Shown: positions 10,088 to 20,479 of the stretch, in pieces
Numbering within the stretch: position 1 is the stretch's first letter
How the letters are laid out: each line of letters begins with the position of its first letter
Assembly: GCF_029931775.1 (NCBI RefSeq)
Contig: NC_079312.1
Location: forward strand, 11,415,821 to 11,479,820
Source of the DNA: Euleptes europaea
Taxonomy: Eukaryota > Chordata > Lepidosauria > Squamata > Sphaerodactylidae
DNA: 64,000 bases
Reading direction: 5' to 3'
Made by a program: the position numbers and the translations under genes
The notes under the pieces: generated by a model
The model's database searches: none
What the model saw: only the letters and a program-made list of their open reading frames with translations
Told to the model about the DNA's origin: nothing

Positions 10088-10357
10088 AAAAGTGTGTGTT
10101 GGTTCTTGTAGGTTATCCGGGCTGTGTAACCGTGGTCTTGGAATTTTCTTTCCTGACGTTTCGCCAGCAACTGTGGCAGGCATCTTCAGAGTAGTAACAC
10201 TGAAGGACAGTGTCAGTGTTACTACTCTGAAGATGCCTGCCACAGTTGCTGGCGAAACGTCAGGAAAGAAAATTCCAAGACCACGGTTACACAGCCCGGA
10301 TAACCTACAAGAACCAATAAACTCTGACCGTGAAAGCCTTCGACAAAAGTGTGTGTG
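10088..10357. mobile_element. Palindromic repeat element with hammerhead-like motifs and 13-bp target duplication
   Basis: Arms 10099-10203 and 10213-10317 are, by eye, a perfect 105-bp inverted repeat around a 9-base spacer. The element (about 10101-10344) ends 'gtgaaagccttcgac' and is flanked by AAAAGTGTGTGTT at 10088-10100 and 10345-10357. Each arm holds a motif shaped like the minimal hammerhead of Penelope-like elements: CTGAAGA (10227-10233), stem GCC/GGC (10235-10237, 10251-10253), GAAA (10254-10257), palindromic ACGT then C (cut site after 10261), and AGGA closing stem I. Relatives lie at 43138-43255 and 54163-54285. The Penelope link is inference. Confidence 0.75.
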
Positions 10358-10487
10358 TTTGTGCGGGTGGAGGGGAGGCAAGGAGAAGGAGAGAACAGCC
10401 AGCTGAAGCCCTGGAGAGTTTAGCAAACTCCAAGAGAAGGCCAGTGGGCATTTAGATTTGACACAATTCCAGCAGAAGCTTATGCAT

Positions 10488-10705
10488 ACATATATGGACA
10501 CACAAAGCTGCACTATACTGAATCTATCACGGTCAGTCTTGTCTACTTGTCTACTTAGACTGGCAGAGGCTCTCCAGGGTCACAGGCAGATGTTTTTCAT
10601 ATCACTTACTGCCAGATCCTTTAACTGGAGACACCAGGGATTGAACCCGGGACCTTCTACATGCCAAACAGATGCTCTGCCACTGAGTCACAGCTGCTCT
10701 CCTTT
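10488..10705 (-). mobile_element. tRNA-Ala-like SINE
   Basis: The minus strand head looks like tRNA-Ala (A box 'ctcagtggcagagcatctg', loop 'tttggcatg', B-box region 'gggttcaatccc'). The tail ends in 'gattcagtatagtgcagctt'. The family recurs in both orientations. Confidence 0.65.
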
Positions 10706-10709
10706 TATG

Positions 10710-11590
10710 AATCAGAGCTCATGTCATCAGATAGAGGCAGATGTGTTTTCCAGCGCAGTTGATGAAGTGAGCTCTGCTTTTGCTGAAATAAATGTCTTCC
10801 ATCTTTAAGATGCTGCTGGCTTCGTGTTGGACTTTGCTGTGACAGATTCTTACAACTGATTTATTGATGCAGAGTATTTCCTGCTCACCGTCTGAAAGTG
10901 TCCCTCATAAGAATTTAGACAATCCCTCCTGTGAGTGTGTTTGCCTGTATGTATTTTAAGCCTGACAGACAACCTCCATGTGAAAAAAATAAAAAAAAAT
11001 CAGTTTCTCCTTTGGCACTGCAAAATTCCTGGGAGGATTTACCCTGAGATGTGATTTTCTCCTGCTGTTCTTTTCTCCTGCTGTTTTTTGTTCCAGCCAC
11101 ACCTCTCCAAGGACAGGACTGCCTCCTTGCCCAGGGCCCCCAGGGCCTCCCCTGGATCAGCCAAATCTTCTTAGCCAGCCACCTGAGCACTGCTGTTAAG
11201 TGTGGGACTTTAGCTCTTTTGTATCCCTCCAGGATCAATTTCCTCCTTTTTGTCTAGCAGATGGAGCTTCCTTCTATGCCTGCCCAGGAACAATTTTCCC
11301 CTGTTGCCCCCCCCCCCCCAGGGCCAAGCCTGGCTTTTCTCTTGGGATATTTCCATTTCCAAAGAAAATAAGATAGTGAAGGGAACAGCCATTTTAATCC
11401 ATTGCAGCAAGTAAAAACATAAGTCCAGTGGCACATTAAACACAAAAACCTTCTGCCAGTGTCGAAGAGGGACCTGGCAACCCTAGTGTGCAAACCCATT
11501 CCAGACATAATTAAAGAAGGGAGCGGTAGCTTAGCAAAGCTCAGGAAAGAACAAAAAATAAAGGTTGTTAGTCTTGAAGGCACCACTGAA
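10710..11590. other. No gene seen
   Basis: Contains a poly-C tract near 11310 and scattered short repeat scraps; no coding signal. Confidence 0.45.
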
Positions 11591-11592
11591 TT

Positions 11593-11775
11593 TAGGGTTG
11601 CCTGGAATTACAACTGATCTCCAGATGAGATGATTCCCCTGAAGAAAATGGCTGCTTTGGAGGGTAGACCGTATGGCATTATACCTTGCTGAGGTCCCTC
11701 CCTTTTCTAATCCCTGCCCTCCCTAGGCTCCACCCCAAAATCTCCAGGAATTTCCAAAGCCGGAGCTGGTAACAT
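11593..11775 (+). mobile_element. hAT-type MITE (TAGGGTTGCCA family)
   Basis: TAGGGTTGCCTGG start, 'aaaatggctgctttggaggg' body, 'gccggagctggtaaca' end. Confidence 0.55.
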
Positions 11776-11989
11776 ACTTCTGTTTAATTTTACAAAGAAA
11801 GTATGCCAAAAATGTTCCAGGAGAGCACCTAGGAGTGACTTCCAAGAGCGGAAGACTGTGTGTGTGAAGCTCCGTCAAGTTGCTTCTGACTTATGGCATG
11901 AAGCTTGGAAGAGGCTATGCAAGACTTCTAGGTGCCCCCCTCCCTTTCTCTGGCATCCAACTGCTATCCACAAGGGACATCCAAGAGGG

Positions 11990-12155
11990 AATTTCCTTCA
12001 TTCCTACCCCACCTTTCTCCCCAATGGGGGATGCAAAGCAGCTTACATCATTCTCTTCCATTTTATCTCACAACAACCCTGTGAGGTAGGTTACGCAGCA
12101 TGTAACTGGCTCAAGCTCACCCAGCAAGCTTTATGTGGCAGAATGGGGATTTGAG
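11990..12155 (-). mobile_element. MIR-like SINE
   Basis: Minus strand with 'aacctacctcacagggttg', 'tttgcatcccccattgggg' and the CORE body; the head is short. Confidence 0.55.
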
Positions 12156-12159
12156 CCTG

Positions 12160-12378
12160 GGTCTCCAACACTAGGCTCAGTGGCAGAGAATCTGCTTGGC
12201 ATGCAGAAGGTCCCAGGTTCCATCCCCGGCATCTCCAGTTAAAGGGACTAGGCAAGTAGGTGATGTGGAAGACCCCTGCTTGAGACCCTGGAGAGCTGCT
12301 GCCGGTCTGAGTAGACAATACTGACTTCGATGGACCAAGGGTCTGGTTCAGTATACAGCAGCTTCATGTGTTCATAGA
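12160..12378 (+). mobile_element. tRNA-Ala-like SINE
   Basis: Head 'ctcagtggcagagaatctgc', 'ttggcatgcagaaggtccca' and 'ggttccatccccggcatc'; body 'ggtgatgtggaagacccctg'; tail 'tcgatggaccaagggtctgg' then 'cagcagcttcatgtgttcat'. Confidence 0.7.
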
Positions 12379-12460
12379 CAACGCATATCCCCTGATACCT
12401 ACTTCTGCCTCTAGGCACTTCAACAAGATGGCATGATGTACTATATTGAAGGGTGCAGAT

Positions 12461-12720
12461 TAGGGTTACCAACCTCCAGGTACTAGCTGGAAATCTCCTG
12501 CTATTACAAGTGATCTCCAGCTGATACAGATCAGTTGACCTGGAGAAAATGGCCGCTTTGGCAATTGGACTCTATGGCATTGAAGTCAGGAGGCTGAAGT
12601 TGATTCCTTATTCCCAGTTCGTTTCTCCTATTGAAGTCCCTCCCCTCTCCAAGCCTCACCCTTCTCAGGCTCTGCCCCAAAAACCTCCCACCGGTGGCGA
12701 AGAGGGACATGGCAATCCTA
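12461..12720 (+). mobile_element. hAT-type MITE with a short internal insertion
   Basis: TAGGGTTACCAACC at the left and GGCAATCCTA at the right. About 45 bp of extra sequence (12588-12632) interrupts the body before 'gaagtccctcccctctcc'. Confidence 0.55.
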
Positions 12721-12889
12721 GTGCAGATAAATCCAATGAGCAATAGAGTGTCTACACTCAGACAGAGGTTGTCAACTAAAGCTACCAGAGGTATCTCTGT
12801 TCCATAGCCTGGCCTGAAGACAGATTGAAAAGGGTCTAGGGCAGATGAGTTGGATAATTGATGGTAACTGACTGATAATAGTTACACCA

Positions 12890-13376
12890 AAGAAGAAAAA
12901 TTTACCAGTTCTTATGGAAAGTATTATTCATATAATTCATAATATAGTACTCCCCGTTACTATGTATGGGTGTGAAAGTTGGCCAATGAAGAAAGCTGGC
13001 AGGAAGAAAGTTGATTCATTTGAAATGTGATGTTGGAGGAGACTTTTATGGATACCATGGACTGCCAAAAAGACAAATAAGTGGTTTCTAGATCAACTCA
13101 AGCTTGAACTCTCTTTAGAAGCTAAAATGACTAAATTGAGGCTATCGTACTTTGATCACATTATGAGAAGGCAAGACTCATTGGAAAAGACAATAAGACT
13201 AGGAAAAGTTGAAGGCAGCAGGAACAGAGGAAGACCCAGCATGAGATGTATTGACTCAAGCAAGCAAGCTACGCCCCTCTGTTTGCAAGACCTGAGCAAG
13301 GCTTTTCACAATAGGACATTTTGGAGGTCAGCAATTCATATGGTCACCATAAGTCGGAAATGACTTAATGGCACTT
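12890..13376 (+). mobile_element. RTE-BovB LINE 3' end
   Basis: Plus frame resembles the BovB C-terminus (CESWPMKKAGRKKVDSFEM, AKMTKLRLSYFDHIMRRQDS, then RNRGRPSMRCIDS) and ends 'catAAGTCGGAAATGACTT'. It has stops and substitutions, so it is an old 5'-truncated copy. Confidence 0.75.
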
Positions 13377-13429
13377 AAAAGACCTACAGTAGTGAAAATA
13401 ACATGAACACAACACAATTAAAACCACCG

Positions 13430-14070
13430 CACCATCCAAAAATTAGAAGGAGAAGAATCTAAATGTTTTAAAAGCAGCTATGAAGGTAATACTAACATAA
13501 AGACAACTTAAGTAGTATTAGATTGTAGTATAATAGGCATAAAACTGTCCCTTGCGGGAGAAAACATGCATTTTGTTCGTCTGGTGGCAAAACCTCATAA
13601 GATTTGATGGCAGGGTCAATGGCTGTGGGAACAGTCTTCCATTGTTGGGGTGCCACAACTCAGAAGGCCCTGCTTTTTTTTCACAGTCCACCTCATTGAA
13701 GAGAGAGAGACGGAGGAGGGTAGCAGAAAAGTCCTCAGAGAAGATTTCAGTTGACAGGCAGATTGGGTGTTCAGAAGTTCCAAAGCAGATTCACACACCT
13801 GACAACTTTTATTTGGCCGGATACACAGCGGTCTTATAAAATTGTCAGTGATCAAAAAGTGTGACACCAGTGTAACAGAGAAGATTTGCAATTTGGCTAA
13901 TTGATGCGTGTATACAAGAACCAAATTCACATCCATGCCTAGGATCTCTATTTCCAAGAGCTCACTAATCTTTATGGGACTGTTAAAAACATAACCCAAG
14001 TTTGACTTCCCCACTGAGCCCCAGAGGGGATGATTAGTGGTACTAGTTAGGAAAACCTTCACTGCAGTTA
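13430..14070 (-). mobile_element. Probable LINE-derived repeat, unclassified
   Basis: Around 13610-13700, 'ggctgtgggaacagtcttcc' and 'ccacaactcagaaggccctg' resemble the LINE-derived repeat region at 29880-29940. There is an open frame of 148 codons on the minus strand but no recognisable domain. Confidence 0.3.
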
Positions 14071-14109
14071 AGCAAATAAGGAGCTTCCAAATGATTTATT
14101 AATGTATTA

Positions 14110-14255
14110 ATTAATTTATGTTATCTATAGTCTGCCTTTGACACTGGACCAAGGTCACCTGACAAGATTTCCTTGGCAAAGTGGGGATTCGAACCTGGGT
14201 CTCCCAGATCCTAGTTCGACACTCTCAGCAGCACACCACACCGGCTCTTCATAAC
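14110..14255 (-). mobile_element. MIR-like SINE, 5' half
   Basis: Minus strand: 'gccggtgtggtgtgctgctg' head, 'gacccaggttcgaatcccc' B-box region, 'ggtgaccttgg' body. Confidence 0.5.
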
Positions 14256-14359
14256 AAATATCCAGACACTGATTTTCAGTATTTATATATAGGCGCTCAA
14301 GGCACTCTTCTCGTTCAACCCTGTGAAGAAGGCTAGGCTGACTGCAATTGCGTGCAGTA

Positions 14360-14592
14360 GTGATGCAGTGATTAAAGTGTCATACTAGGATCTGGGAAAC
14401 CCAGGTTCGAATCTCCACCTGTGCCATGGAAGCTTGCTGAGTGACCTCGGGCCAGTCGCTCAGTCTCAGCCTAGCCTACCTCCCAGGGTTGTTGTGAGGA
14501 CAAAACAGAGGAGAATGATGTAACACACTTTGGGTCCCCATTGGGAGAAAGGTAGGATATAAATAAAGTAAATAAATAAATAAATAAATGTA
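14360..14592 (+). mobile_element. MIR-like tRNA SINE, full length
   Basis: Head 'gtgatgcagtgattaaagtg', 'cccaggttcgaatctccacc', 'gagtgacctcgggccagtcg', 'ctacctcccagggttgttgt', 'tgggtccccattgggagaaa', ending in AAAT repeats. Confidence 0.65.
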
Positions 14593-14624
14593 ATTGACCC
14601 AGCCACCCCTATTTCCTGTTTTTC

Positions 14625-14822
14625 CACATATGTGAAGGTGCCTTATGCTGACACAGACCCTCAGGTCTATCAAGGTCAGTCTTGTCTGCTCAGGCTGGCA
14701 ACCGTTCTCCAGGGTCTCAGGTTTTCACATCCCCTTATCCCCTTAGCTGGAAATGACAAGGCTCAAACCCTGGGACCTTCTCCATACCAAGCAGAAGCTC
14801 TGCTACTAAGCCATGGCCCCCT
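14625..14822 (-). mobile_element. tRNA-Ala-like SINE
   Basis: Minus strand has the 'ggccatggcttagtagcaga' head and, at the other end, the 'gtgtcagcataaggcacctt' tail. It lies head to tail with the next copy. Confidence 0.6.
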
Positions 14823-14892
14823 CCCTAAACAAACCTGCCTTTTCCTGGGTTCGTCCCTTTGCCTACCCCCATCCTTTTAGCTGGGGATGCCC

Positions 14893-15400
14893 AGGAGATC
14901 GAACACACATGAAGCTGCCTTATACTGAATCAGACCCCTTGGTCCATCAAAGTCAGTCTTGTCTACTCAGACCGGCAGCGGCTCTCCAGGGTCTCAGGCT
15001 GAGGTCTTTCACATCACCTCCTTGCCTAGTCCCTTTAACTCAGTGGTTCCCAACCTTTTTTTGACCAGGGACCACTAGGACTTTTTTGTTCGGTGCAGGG
15101 ACCCCAAGGTTCAAAATAAAAATTCCGAGGATTTGAAAAGAAGCTTGAATCATAACTGTTAGTTAAACATTAAACTTAGAATAATATTTGAATATATATT
15201 TTTATAATACAGAACTTTTAATTGAAAATATGAATTTATGATGGGTTTATAACTTTGTTTCGCGGACCTTAATTTGGTTCTCGCGGACCCCTGGGGGACC
15301 CCCGGTTGGGAACCAGTGCTTTAACTGGAGATGCCAGGGACTGAACCTGGGTACTTCTGCATGCCAAGCAGGTGCTCTATCACTGAGCCACGGCCCCTGC
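14893..15400 (-). mobile_element. tRNA-Ala-like SINE split by a hAT element
   Basis: 14893-15040 and 15327-15400 are the tail and head of one SINE. The 15041-15318 hAT insertion and its target duplication sit between them. Confidence 0.75.
15041..15318. mobile_element. Non-autonomous hAT element (278 bp)
   Basis: Ends CAGTGGTTCCCAACC and GGTTGGGAACCAGTG are inverted repeats with one mismatch in the outer bases. An 8-bp target duplication CTTTAACT lies at 15033-15040 and 15319-15326. The interior is A/T-rich with no coding capacity. Confidence 0.9.
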
Positions 15401-16094
15401 AAAAGTAACAGAAGAGGGAATTGGTGCCCTTTCTCGGGCCTTTGCAATGACCAAGATCCTCTCCTCTCCTCCTCCTGCCCCCTATAGACGCCCTAACCTT
15501 TATCTTCCCAATGGGACCGCTAGTTTAGACAGTGTCCCTTTCCCCTTTGGTCTTCCAATAGTTAAACTCTCACCACCGAGCTCCAGGTCGCTAGATAGGC
15601 AGGAAACTGGGGGGGGGGGAGAAAGGGGGGAGGAGGGGTGTATCAGACGTCAACTTGAATGCACTTCCTGCGATGCTTGCTACAAATCTGATGTTATTTG
15701 GATTTATTCTTTTTTTTTTTGCAAGGTGAGAGCGGAAATTCATTAAAGTGTGCAATTCATTGGTGTGCAATTCATTAAAGATGCGGGCTGGGGGGAGATG
15801 AGGGAGCATGCATTGCAAGAACGGAGGTGAGGTCCACATTTGCAGCCGGGGGGGCTGGAACAAATGAGAAGAGCAGCCCCCACCCCCAAATTTCCTCTCT
15901 TAAAAAAATCTAAGCAAGCAAGCGGTAGCCTGGGGTACTAGGTTTTTGTGTTTTTGATAGGAACCTGACAGTTTCTTCCTCTGAAAGGTTTTCTCGGGGA
16001 GGGGAGGAAATTCTGGGGTAGGGAGCTTTGCTTGCTAAATGTTCCATGATAGCTGAATGGAGCCTCAGTATGCGGAGGCAGCCTACTTCTGAAG
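15400..16094. other. No gene seen; purine-rich runs
   Basis: Includes a G-rich tract at about 15608-15640 and a T run near 15710. Only short frames, no recognised domain. Confidence 0.45.
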
Positions 16095-16255
16095 ATCCCT
16101 CCTGTATTTATTCATTTGATTTCAGGAACACCCTGTCTTTCTTCCCAACGGGGATCCAAACTGGCTTATCCTGTTCTCCTCTCCTTCATTTTGTCCTCAC
16201 AACAACCCTGTGAGGTAAGTTCAACTGAGAGTGTGTGACTGCCCCAGGTCACCAG
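16095..16255 (-). mobile_element. MIR-like SINE 3' part
   Basis: Minus strand: 'acttacctcacagggttgtt', 'tttggatccccgttgggaag' and the A/T-rich end. Confidence 0.5.
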
Positions 16256-16499
16256 CTTGTCCATCTCCTGAGGCTGTCGTTAACATGTCAGGGTGTGCCT
16301 GCATTGTGAAATTAAGCGGGTGTCGACCTGAGTCTGGGATTTTGCTGCGGTCATATGCCCCTTTTGTAGAACTCCCTGAGAGATTTTCACTTTGCATTAA
16401 CTCCGTTGCAATTTACACGCAGTTTTTATTGGTATTGCTTTTATTGCTGCTTTTTACCATTGTTTAATATGTTTTTATATCAGCATATCTAATAACAAG

Positions 16500-16810
16500 G
16501 AGAGACCGCATGGTATAACCTGATCTCGTCAGCTCTCAGAAGCGAAGCAGGTAGATCACGATGGGTAGCCCTGTTAGTCTGTCTGTAGCAGCAGAAAAGA
16601 GCAAGAGTCTAGTAGCACCTTAAAGACTAACAAAATTGAAATTTTGTTAAGTTAAGCAGGGTTGGTACTTGGAAGGGAGACCACCAAGGAAGACTCTGCA
16701 GAGGAAGGCAGGGGCAAACCACCTCTGCTTCTCACTTGCCTTGAAAGCCCCTTGCTGGGGTCTCCATAAGTCAGCTGTGACTTGATGGTACTTTACACAC
16801 ACATGCACAC
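16500..16810 (+). mobile_element. 5S-headed SINE interrupted by another repeat
   Basis: 5S-like head 'gcatggtataacctgatctc' to 'agaagcgaagcagg' at 16507-16552, then a TTAGTCTTTAAGGTGC-family fragment (about 16560-16645), then the SINE resumes ('aagcagggttggtacttgga' to 'taagtcagctgtgacttgat'). Confidence 0.65.
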
Positions 16811-17622
16811 ATCTAATAGCAAAGAGGCTGACTCGTGCCCTTTGCAACAATCTGCAAAACCCCAAGGATGTAAGCCTCCTTTGGGTCACTATTGGGGAGA
16901 AAGGCGGGGTGTAAATGAAGCAAATAAATGAAATAAATACTCACAAGCAAGGTTTGTGGTTAGGAGCCTCTCCAGTAGGCAGACAAATCTGACTTTGTAA
17001 ACGAACCCAAAAGAGTGGGGGGGGGGGGGATGAAAATGGCCTGATGTACGCTCTAGGAGGCCGGAATATTTAATGTAATTATTTAAAATATTTTAATGCT
17101 GCCTTTCCACCCAAATAGGTCTCCAATATTGAAAACGACTGAGTTGGTTAAGGGAGGAAGATAAGGGGAAGACCCTGAAGAACTCTCCCCCTGTCACTGT
17201 GGTTCCACACAGATTCCCCCCCACATACACACATTCATTATATTTAATGCATTCTAGTCCACTTTGAATGACACAATATGGTAGAAAAGCAACATATAGA
17301 AAGGTGCTAGATTTGAGTCCTGTAGCACCTTAGAGACCTACAGGATTTTCATAGTATAGTTGGTTCCAAAAGTGGGCAGTACCACCCCCTGGGGGGAGAT
17401 TACTTAGGGTGGCACTAAGAGGCAAAGGGGCAGCAGGTGGGCATTAGAGGTGGGCCCCTTCAGCTGTGTTGGATAGGATAGGAGGTGCTGGGGATGAGTT
17501 TGTGGAACCAAGGGGGCTGTGGCCCAAAAAGTTTGGGAACCACTGGTATAAACTTTCAAGAGTTCATCCCTTTGACTCTCAAAAGCTTAAACCCCGAAAA
17601 TCTTGTTGGTCTCCAAGGAGCT

Positions 17623-17841
17623 GTGTGTGTGTGTAAAGTGCCGTCAAGTCGCAGCCGACTTATGGTGACCCCTTTTGGGGTTTTCATGGCAAGAGACTAA
17701 CAGAGGTGGTTTGCCAGTGCCTTCCTCTGCACAGTAACCCTGGTATTCCTTGATGGCCTCCCAACCAAATACTAACCAGGGCTGACCCTGCTTAGCTTCT
17801 GAGATCTGACGAGATCAGGCTAGCCTGGGCCATCCAGGCCA
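17623..17841 (-). mobile_element. 5S-headed SINE with 11-bp target duplication
   Basis: Minus strand carries the full 5S-like head, body and BovB-like tail. TCCAAGGAGCT is repeated exactly at 17612-17622 and 17842-17852. Confidence 0.85.
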
Positions 17842-17924
17842 TCCAAGGAGCTACTGGACTCAAATCTAGGTGTTCTACTGCAGACCAACACTACTCTCCT
17901 CTGAAACTATAGAGAGAGGTGGTG

Positions 17925-18105
17925 TATTGAATGACCAGATTTGAATCCCTACTCTACCATGGAAGCTGTCCAGATATCCCTGGGCCTGTTACAGTCTCTC
18001 AGCCTAACTTACTTCACAAGGTGGTTGTTTTGAGAGTAAGGGAGGACAATGTAAAAAGCCATTTTGAGTCCCAATCAGGGAGAAAAGCAGGACATAAAAT
18101 TTAAA
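17925..18105 (+). mobile_element. MIR-like SINE
   Basis: 'gaggtggtgtattgaatgac' head, 'gatttgaatccc', 'ctaacttacttcacaaggtg', 'agtcccaatcagggagaaaa'. Diverged. Confidence 0.5.
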
Positions 18106-18108
18106 AAT

Positions 18109-18320
18109 GCCCTGACCTGGATAGCCCAGGCTAACCCAATCTCGTCAGATCTCAGAAGCTAAGCAGGGTCGTCCCTGGTTAGCATTTGGATGGGAGACCG
18201 CCAAGGAATACCAGGATTGCTATGCTTAGACAGGCAATGGCAAACAACCTCTTAATGTCACTTGCCTTGAAAACCCTACAGGGTCGCCATACGTTGGCAG
18301 CCACTTGACGGCAAAATAAA
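18109..18320 (+). mobile_element. 5S-headed SINE
   Basis: 'cagaagctaagcagggtcgt', 'ttagcatttggatgggagac', body 'aggcaatggcaaacaacctc' and tail 'ggcagccacttgacggca'. Confidence 0.75.
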
Positions 18321-18344
18321 AAAAGTTTAAAATCCTAATAAAAA

Positions 18345-18640
18345 CGGTAAAGGTCCCCTGTGCAAGCACCAGATCATTCCTGACCCATGGGGTGACGTCA
18401 CATCCCGAAGTTTTCTAGGCAGACTTTGTTTGCAGGGTGGTTTGCCAGTGCCTTCCCCAGTCATCTTCCCTTTACCCCCAGCAAGCTGGGTACTCATTTG
18501 ACCGACCTCAGAAGGATGGAAGGCTGAGTCAACCTTGAGCCGGCTACCTGAAACCGACTTCTGCTGGGATCGAACTCAGGTCGTGAGCAGAGTTTGGACT
18601 GCAGTACTGCATCTTACCACTCTGCGCTCTGGGCTCCTAA
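18345..18640 (-). mobile_element. Sauria SINE
   Basis: Minus strand: tRNA-derived head ('gagcgcagagtggtaagatg', 'gagttcgatcccagcag'), unique body ('ggttgactcagccttccatc', 'gtacccagcttgctgggggt'), and tail ('catgggtcaggaatgatctg', 'gtgcttgcacagggg') of the Sauria family. Sauria SINEs are specific to squamates, which supports the clade call. Confidence 0.8.
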
Positions 18641-18989
18641 TCCTAATACCAGTTGTAAATGTTGAGGGAGCTGCTGGCTTCATGTCTGCTTGTATTCCTT
18701 CCAGAAATATCTTGCTGACCACCATTGGATACCATACGCTGGGTTAGATGGACCCGCTCCATCTGATCATGTGAGGTGTGAGTCAGGTCCACGCAGACAA
18801 TGGAGTTAACATAGTTGATTGAACTGCAGGTGGGGATGTAATTTTCTTTACACTCTCTGTAAAGTTACTCTAAAAAATCTAGCACATTGGGGCCATGAAG
18901 ACTGGCCCAGTCCATTCCTTCCAGTGCTAGTTTTCTGCTTACAGGGATGTGCTGTTTTTGTTTTTGCAGAGGGAGGTATTACAAAAGAA

Positions 18990-19285
18990 GAAGAGTTGGT
19001 TTTTATACCCTGCTTTTCTCTACCTTAAGGAGTCTCAAAGTGGCTGCCAATCACCTTCCCTTCCCCCCTCACAACTGTGAGATAGGTGGGGCTGAGAGAG
19101 TTCGGAGAAAACTGTGACTGGCCCAAGGTCACCCAGCAGGCTTCATGTGTGGGAGTGGGGAATTAAACCTGGTTCTCCACATAAGAATCCTCCGCTCATG
19201 TGGAGGAGTGGTGGTGGGGGGATGAAACCCGGTTCTCCAGATTACAGTCCGCAGCTCCTAACCACTACACCACAGTGATTCCCTC
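18990..19285 (-). mobile_element. MIR-like SINE, long subfamily
   Basis: Minus strand matches the copies at 9512-9845 and 52795-53075, e.g. 'tgtggtgtagtggttaggag' and 'tataaaaaccaactcttctt'. Confidence 0.65.
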
Positions 19286-19486
19286 TGCTGCTTGAATTGA
19301 AATAATACAATATAGACCTTGGATTTGATCCAGCCAGCTTTTCTGTTGGGGGAAAAGGGAGGACCACACATAAAGGCTGTACTGGGTGGGGATCATGGGG
19401 ACTGTATGGTTCTAGTCTCTCCTCAATGCAAGAAGCAGGAGAGAGAGACCTAGACGTCCTTTATTTTGGGCCTGTTATTTCCCACT

Positions 19487-19713
19487 GTGTGTGTGTGTAA
19501 AGTGCCGTCAAGTCGCAGCCGACTTATGGCGACCCCTTTTTTGGGGTTTTCATGGCAAGAGACTAACAGAAGTGGTTTGCCAGTGCCTTCCTCTGCACAG
19601 CAACCCTGGTATTCCTTGGTGGTCTCCCATCCAAATACTAACCAGGGCTGACCCTGCTTAGCTTCTGAGATCTGACGAGATCAGGCTAGCCTGGGCCATC
19701 CAGGTCAGGGCTA
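19487..19713 (-). mobile_element. 5S-headed SINE with 10-bp target duplication
   Basis: Full-length minus-strand copy, very close to 17623-17841. ATTTCCCACT flanks it at 19477-19486 and 19714-19723. Confidence 0.85.
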
Positions 19714-19723
19714 ATTTCCCACT

Positions 19724-20262
19724 ACTCAGGCTTTTTCTCCTCCAGGCTGCAGGGAAGAGTTCTGGGCAGGGAAGAGCCAAGCAAGGACGAGCCTCACACT
19801 TTTGCTTAAGTGATATAAGCACGTTTATTGGTTTCAGAGAGAGTAGAAAAGAAAAGAAACTCTCACACCGTTACAGGCAATTTAAAAAGGAAAATAACAA
19901 ACTCAACGCAACTAGAGAGCTACACTACTTACAAAGCAGAGCCGGTCTTATTCCTTCTCACTACCAGTCACTGTAGAACAAACCAAAAATCCCGAACCAA
20001 GCCACCACCACCACCCACCACAGCAACCTCCCTTTTTCACTTAACCATCGACCTTGGCTTCCTGCCTCCTCATTAGTTTCACCTGTTCTCAAAACTATCC
20101 CAGCTGTGATTCCCTGGGGTGGGGTGAAACTCTCAAGGCCGGATTGCTCAATAGCTTCTTCCTTACAGGGACCTGCATAGACAATAGCCATGTGGGATGG
20201 GGGCTGGAAGGAGGAGGAGAATGGGGACAGAAAAAGTGAAAAAGCTGGCTGGATCCCATCCA
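19724..20262. other. No gene seen; possible old LTR remnant
   Basis: A 'cgtttattggtttcagagag' stretch could be a minus-strand poly(A)-signal region of an LTR, but no ends or target duplication could be fixed. Confidence 0.25.
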
Positions 20263-20479
20263 CTGGTGGTAGAAAGTGCCATCAAGTCACAGTTGACTTA
20301 TGGCAACCCCTCAAGGGGTTTTCAAGGCAAGAGACATTCAGAAGTGGTTTGCCATTTCCTGCCTCTGCATAGCAACTCCAAATTTTCTTGGTCTCCCATT
20401 CAACTATTAACCAAGGCTGATCTTGCTTAGCTTCTGAGGTCTGACAAGATCTGGTTAGCCAGGGCCATCCAGGTCAGGG
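20263..20479 (-). mobile_element. 5S-headed SINE
   Basis: Minus-strand copy ending in 'tggtagaaagtgccatcaag' (BovB-like tail) about 300 bp upstream of a SCAN gene start. More diverged than its two neighbours. Confidence 0.75.

Noticed and set aside
10037-10513. Open frames of 158 and 104 codons over the palindrome
   Set aside because: They translate the two arms of the inverted repeat (GETSGKKIPRP on both strands), so they are structural by-products, not genes.
13616-14062. 148-codon minus-strand frame
   Set aside because: It overlaps a LINE-derived repeat block and has no recognisable domain.
17740-17840. Possible 5S rRNA gene (minus strand)
   Set aside because: It is only a 5S-derived head fused to a SINE body, with target duplications; the true 5S ends are absent.
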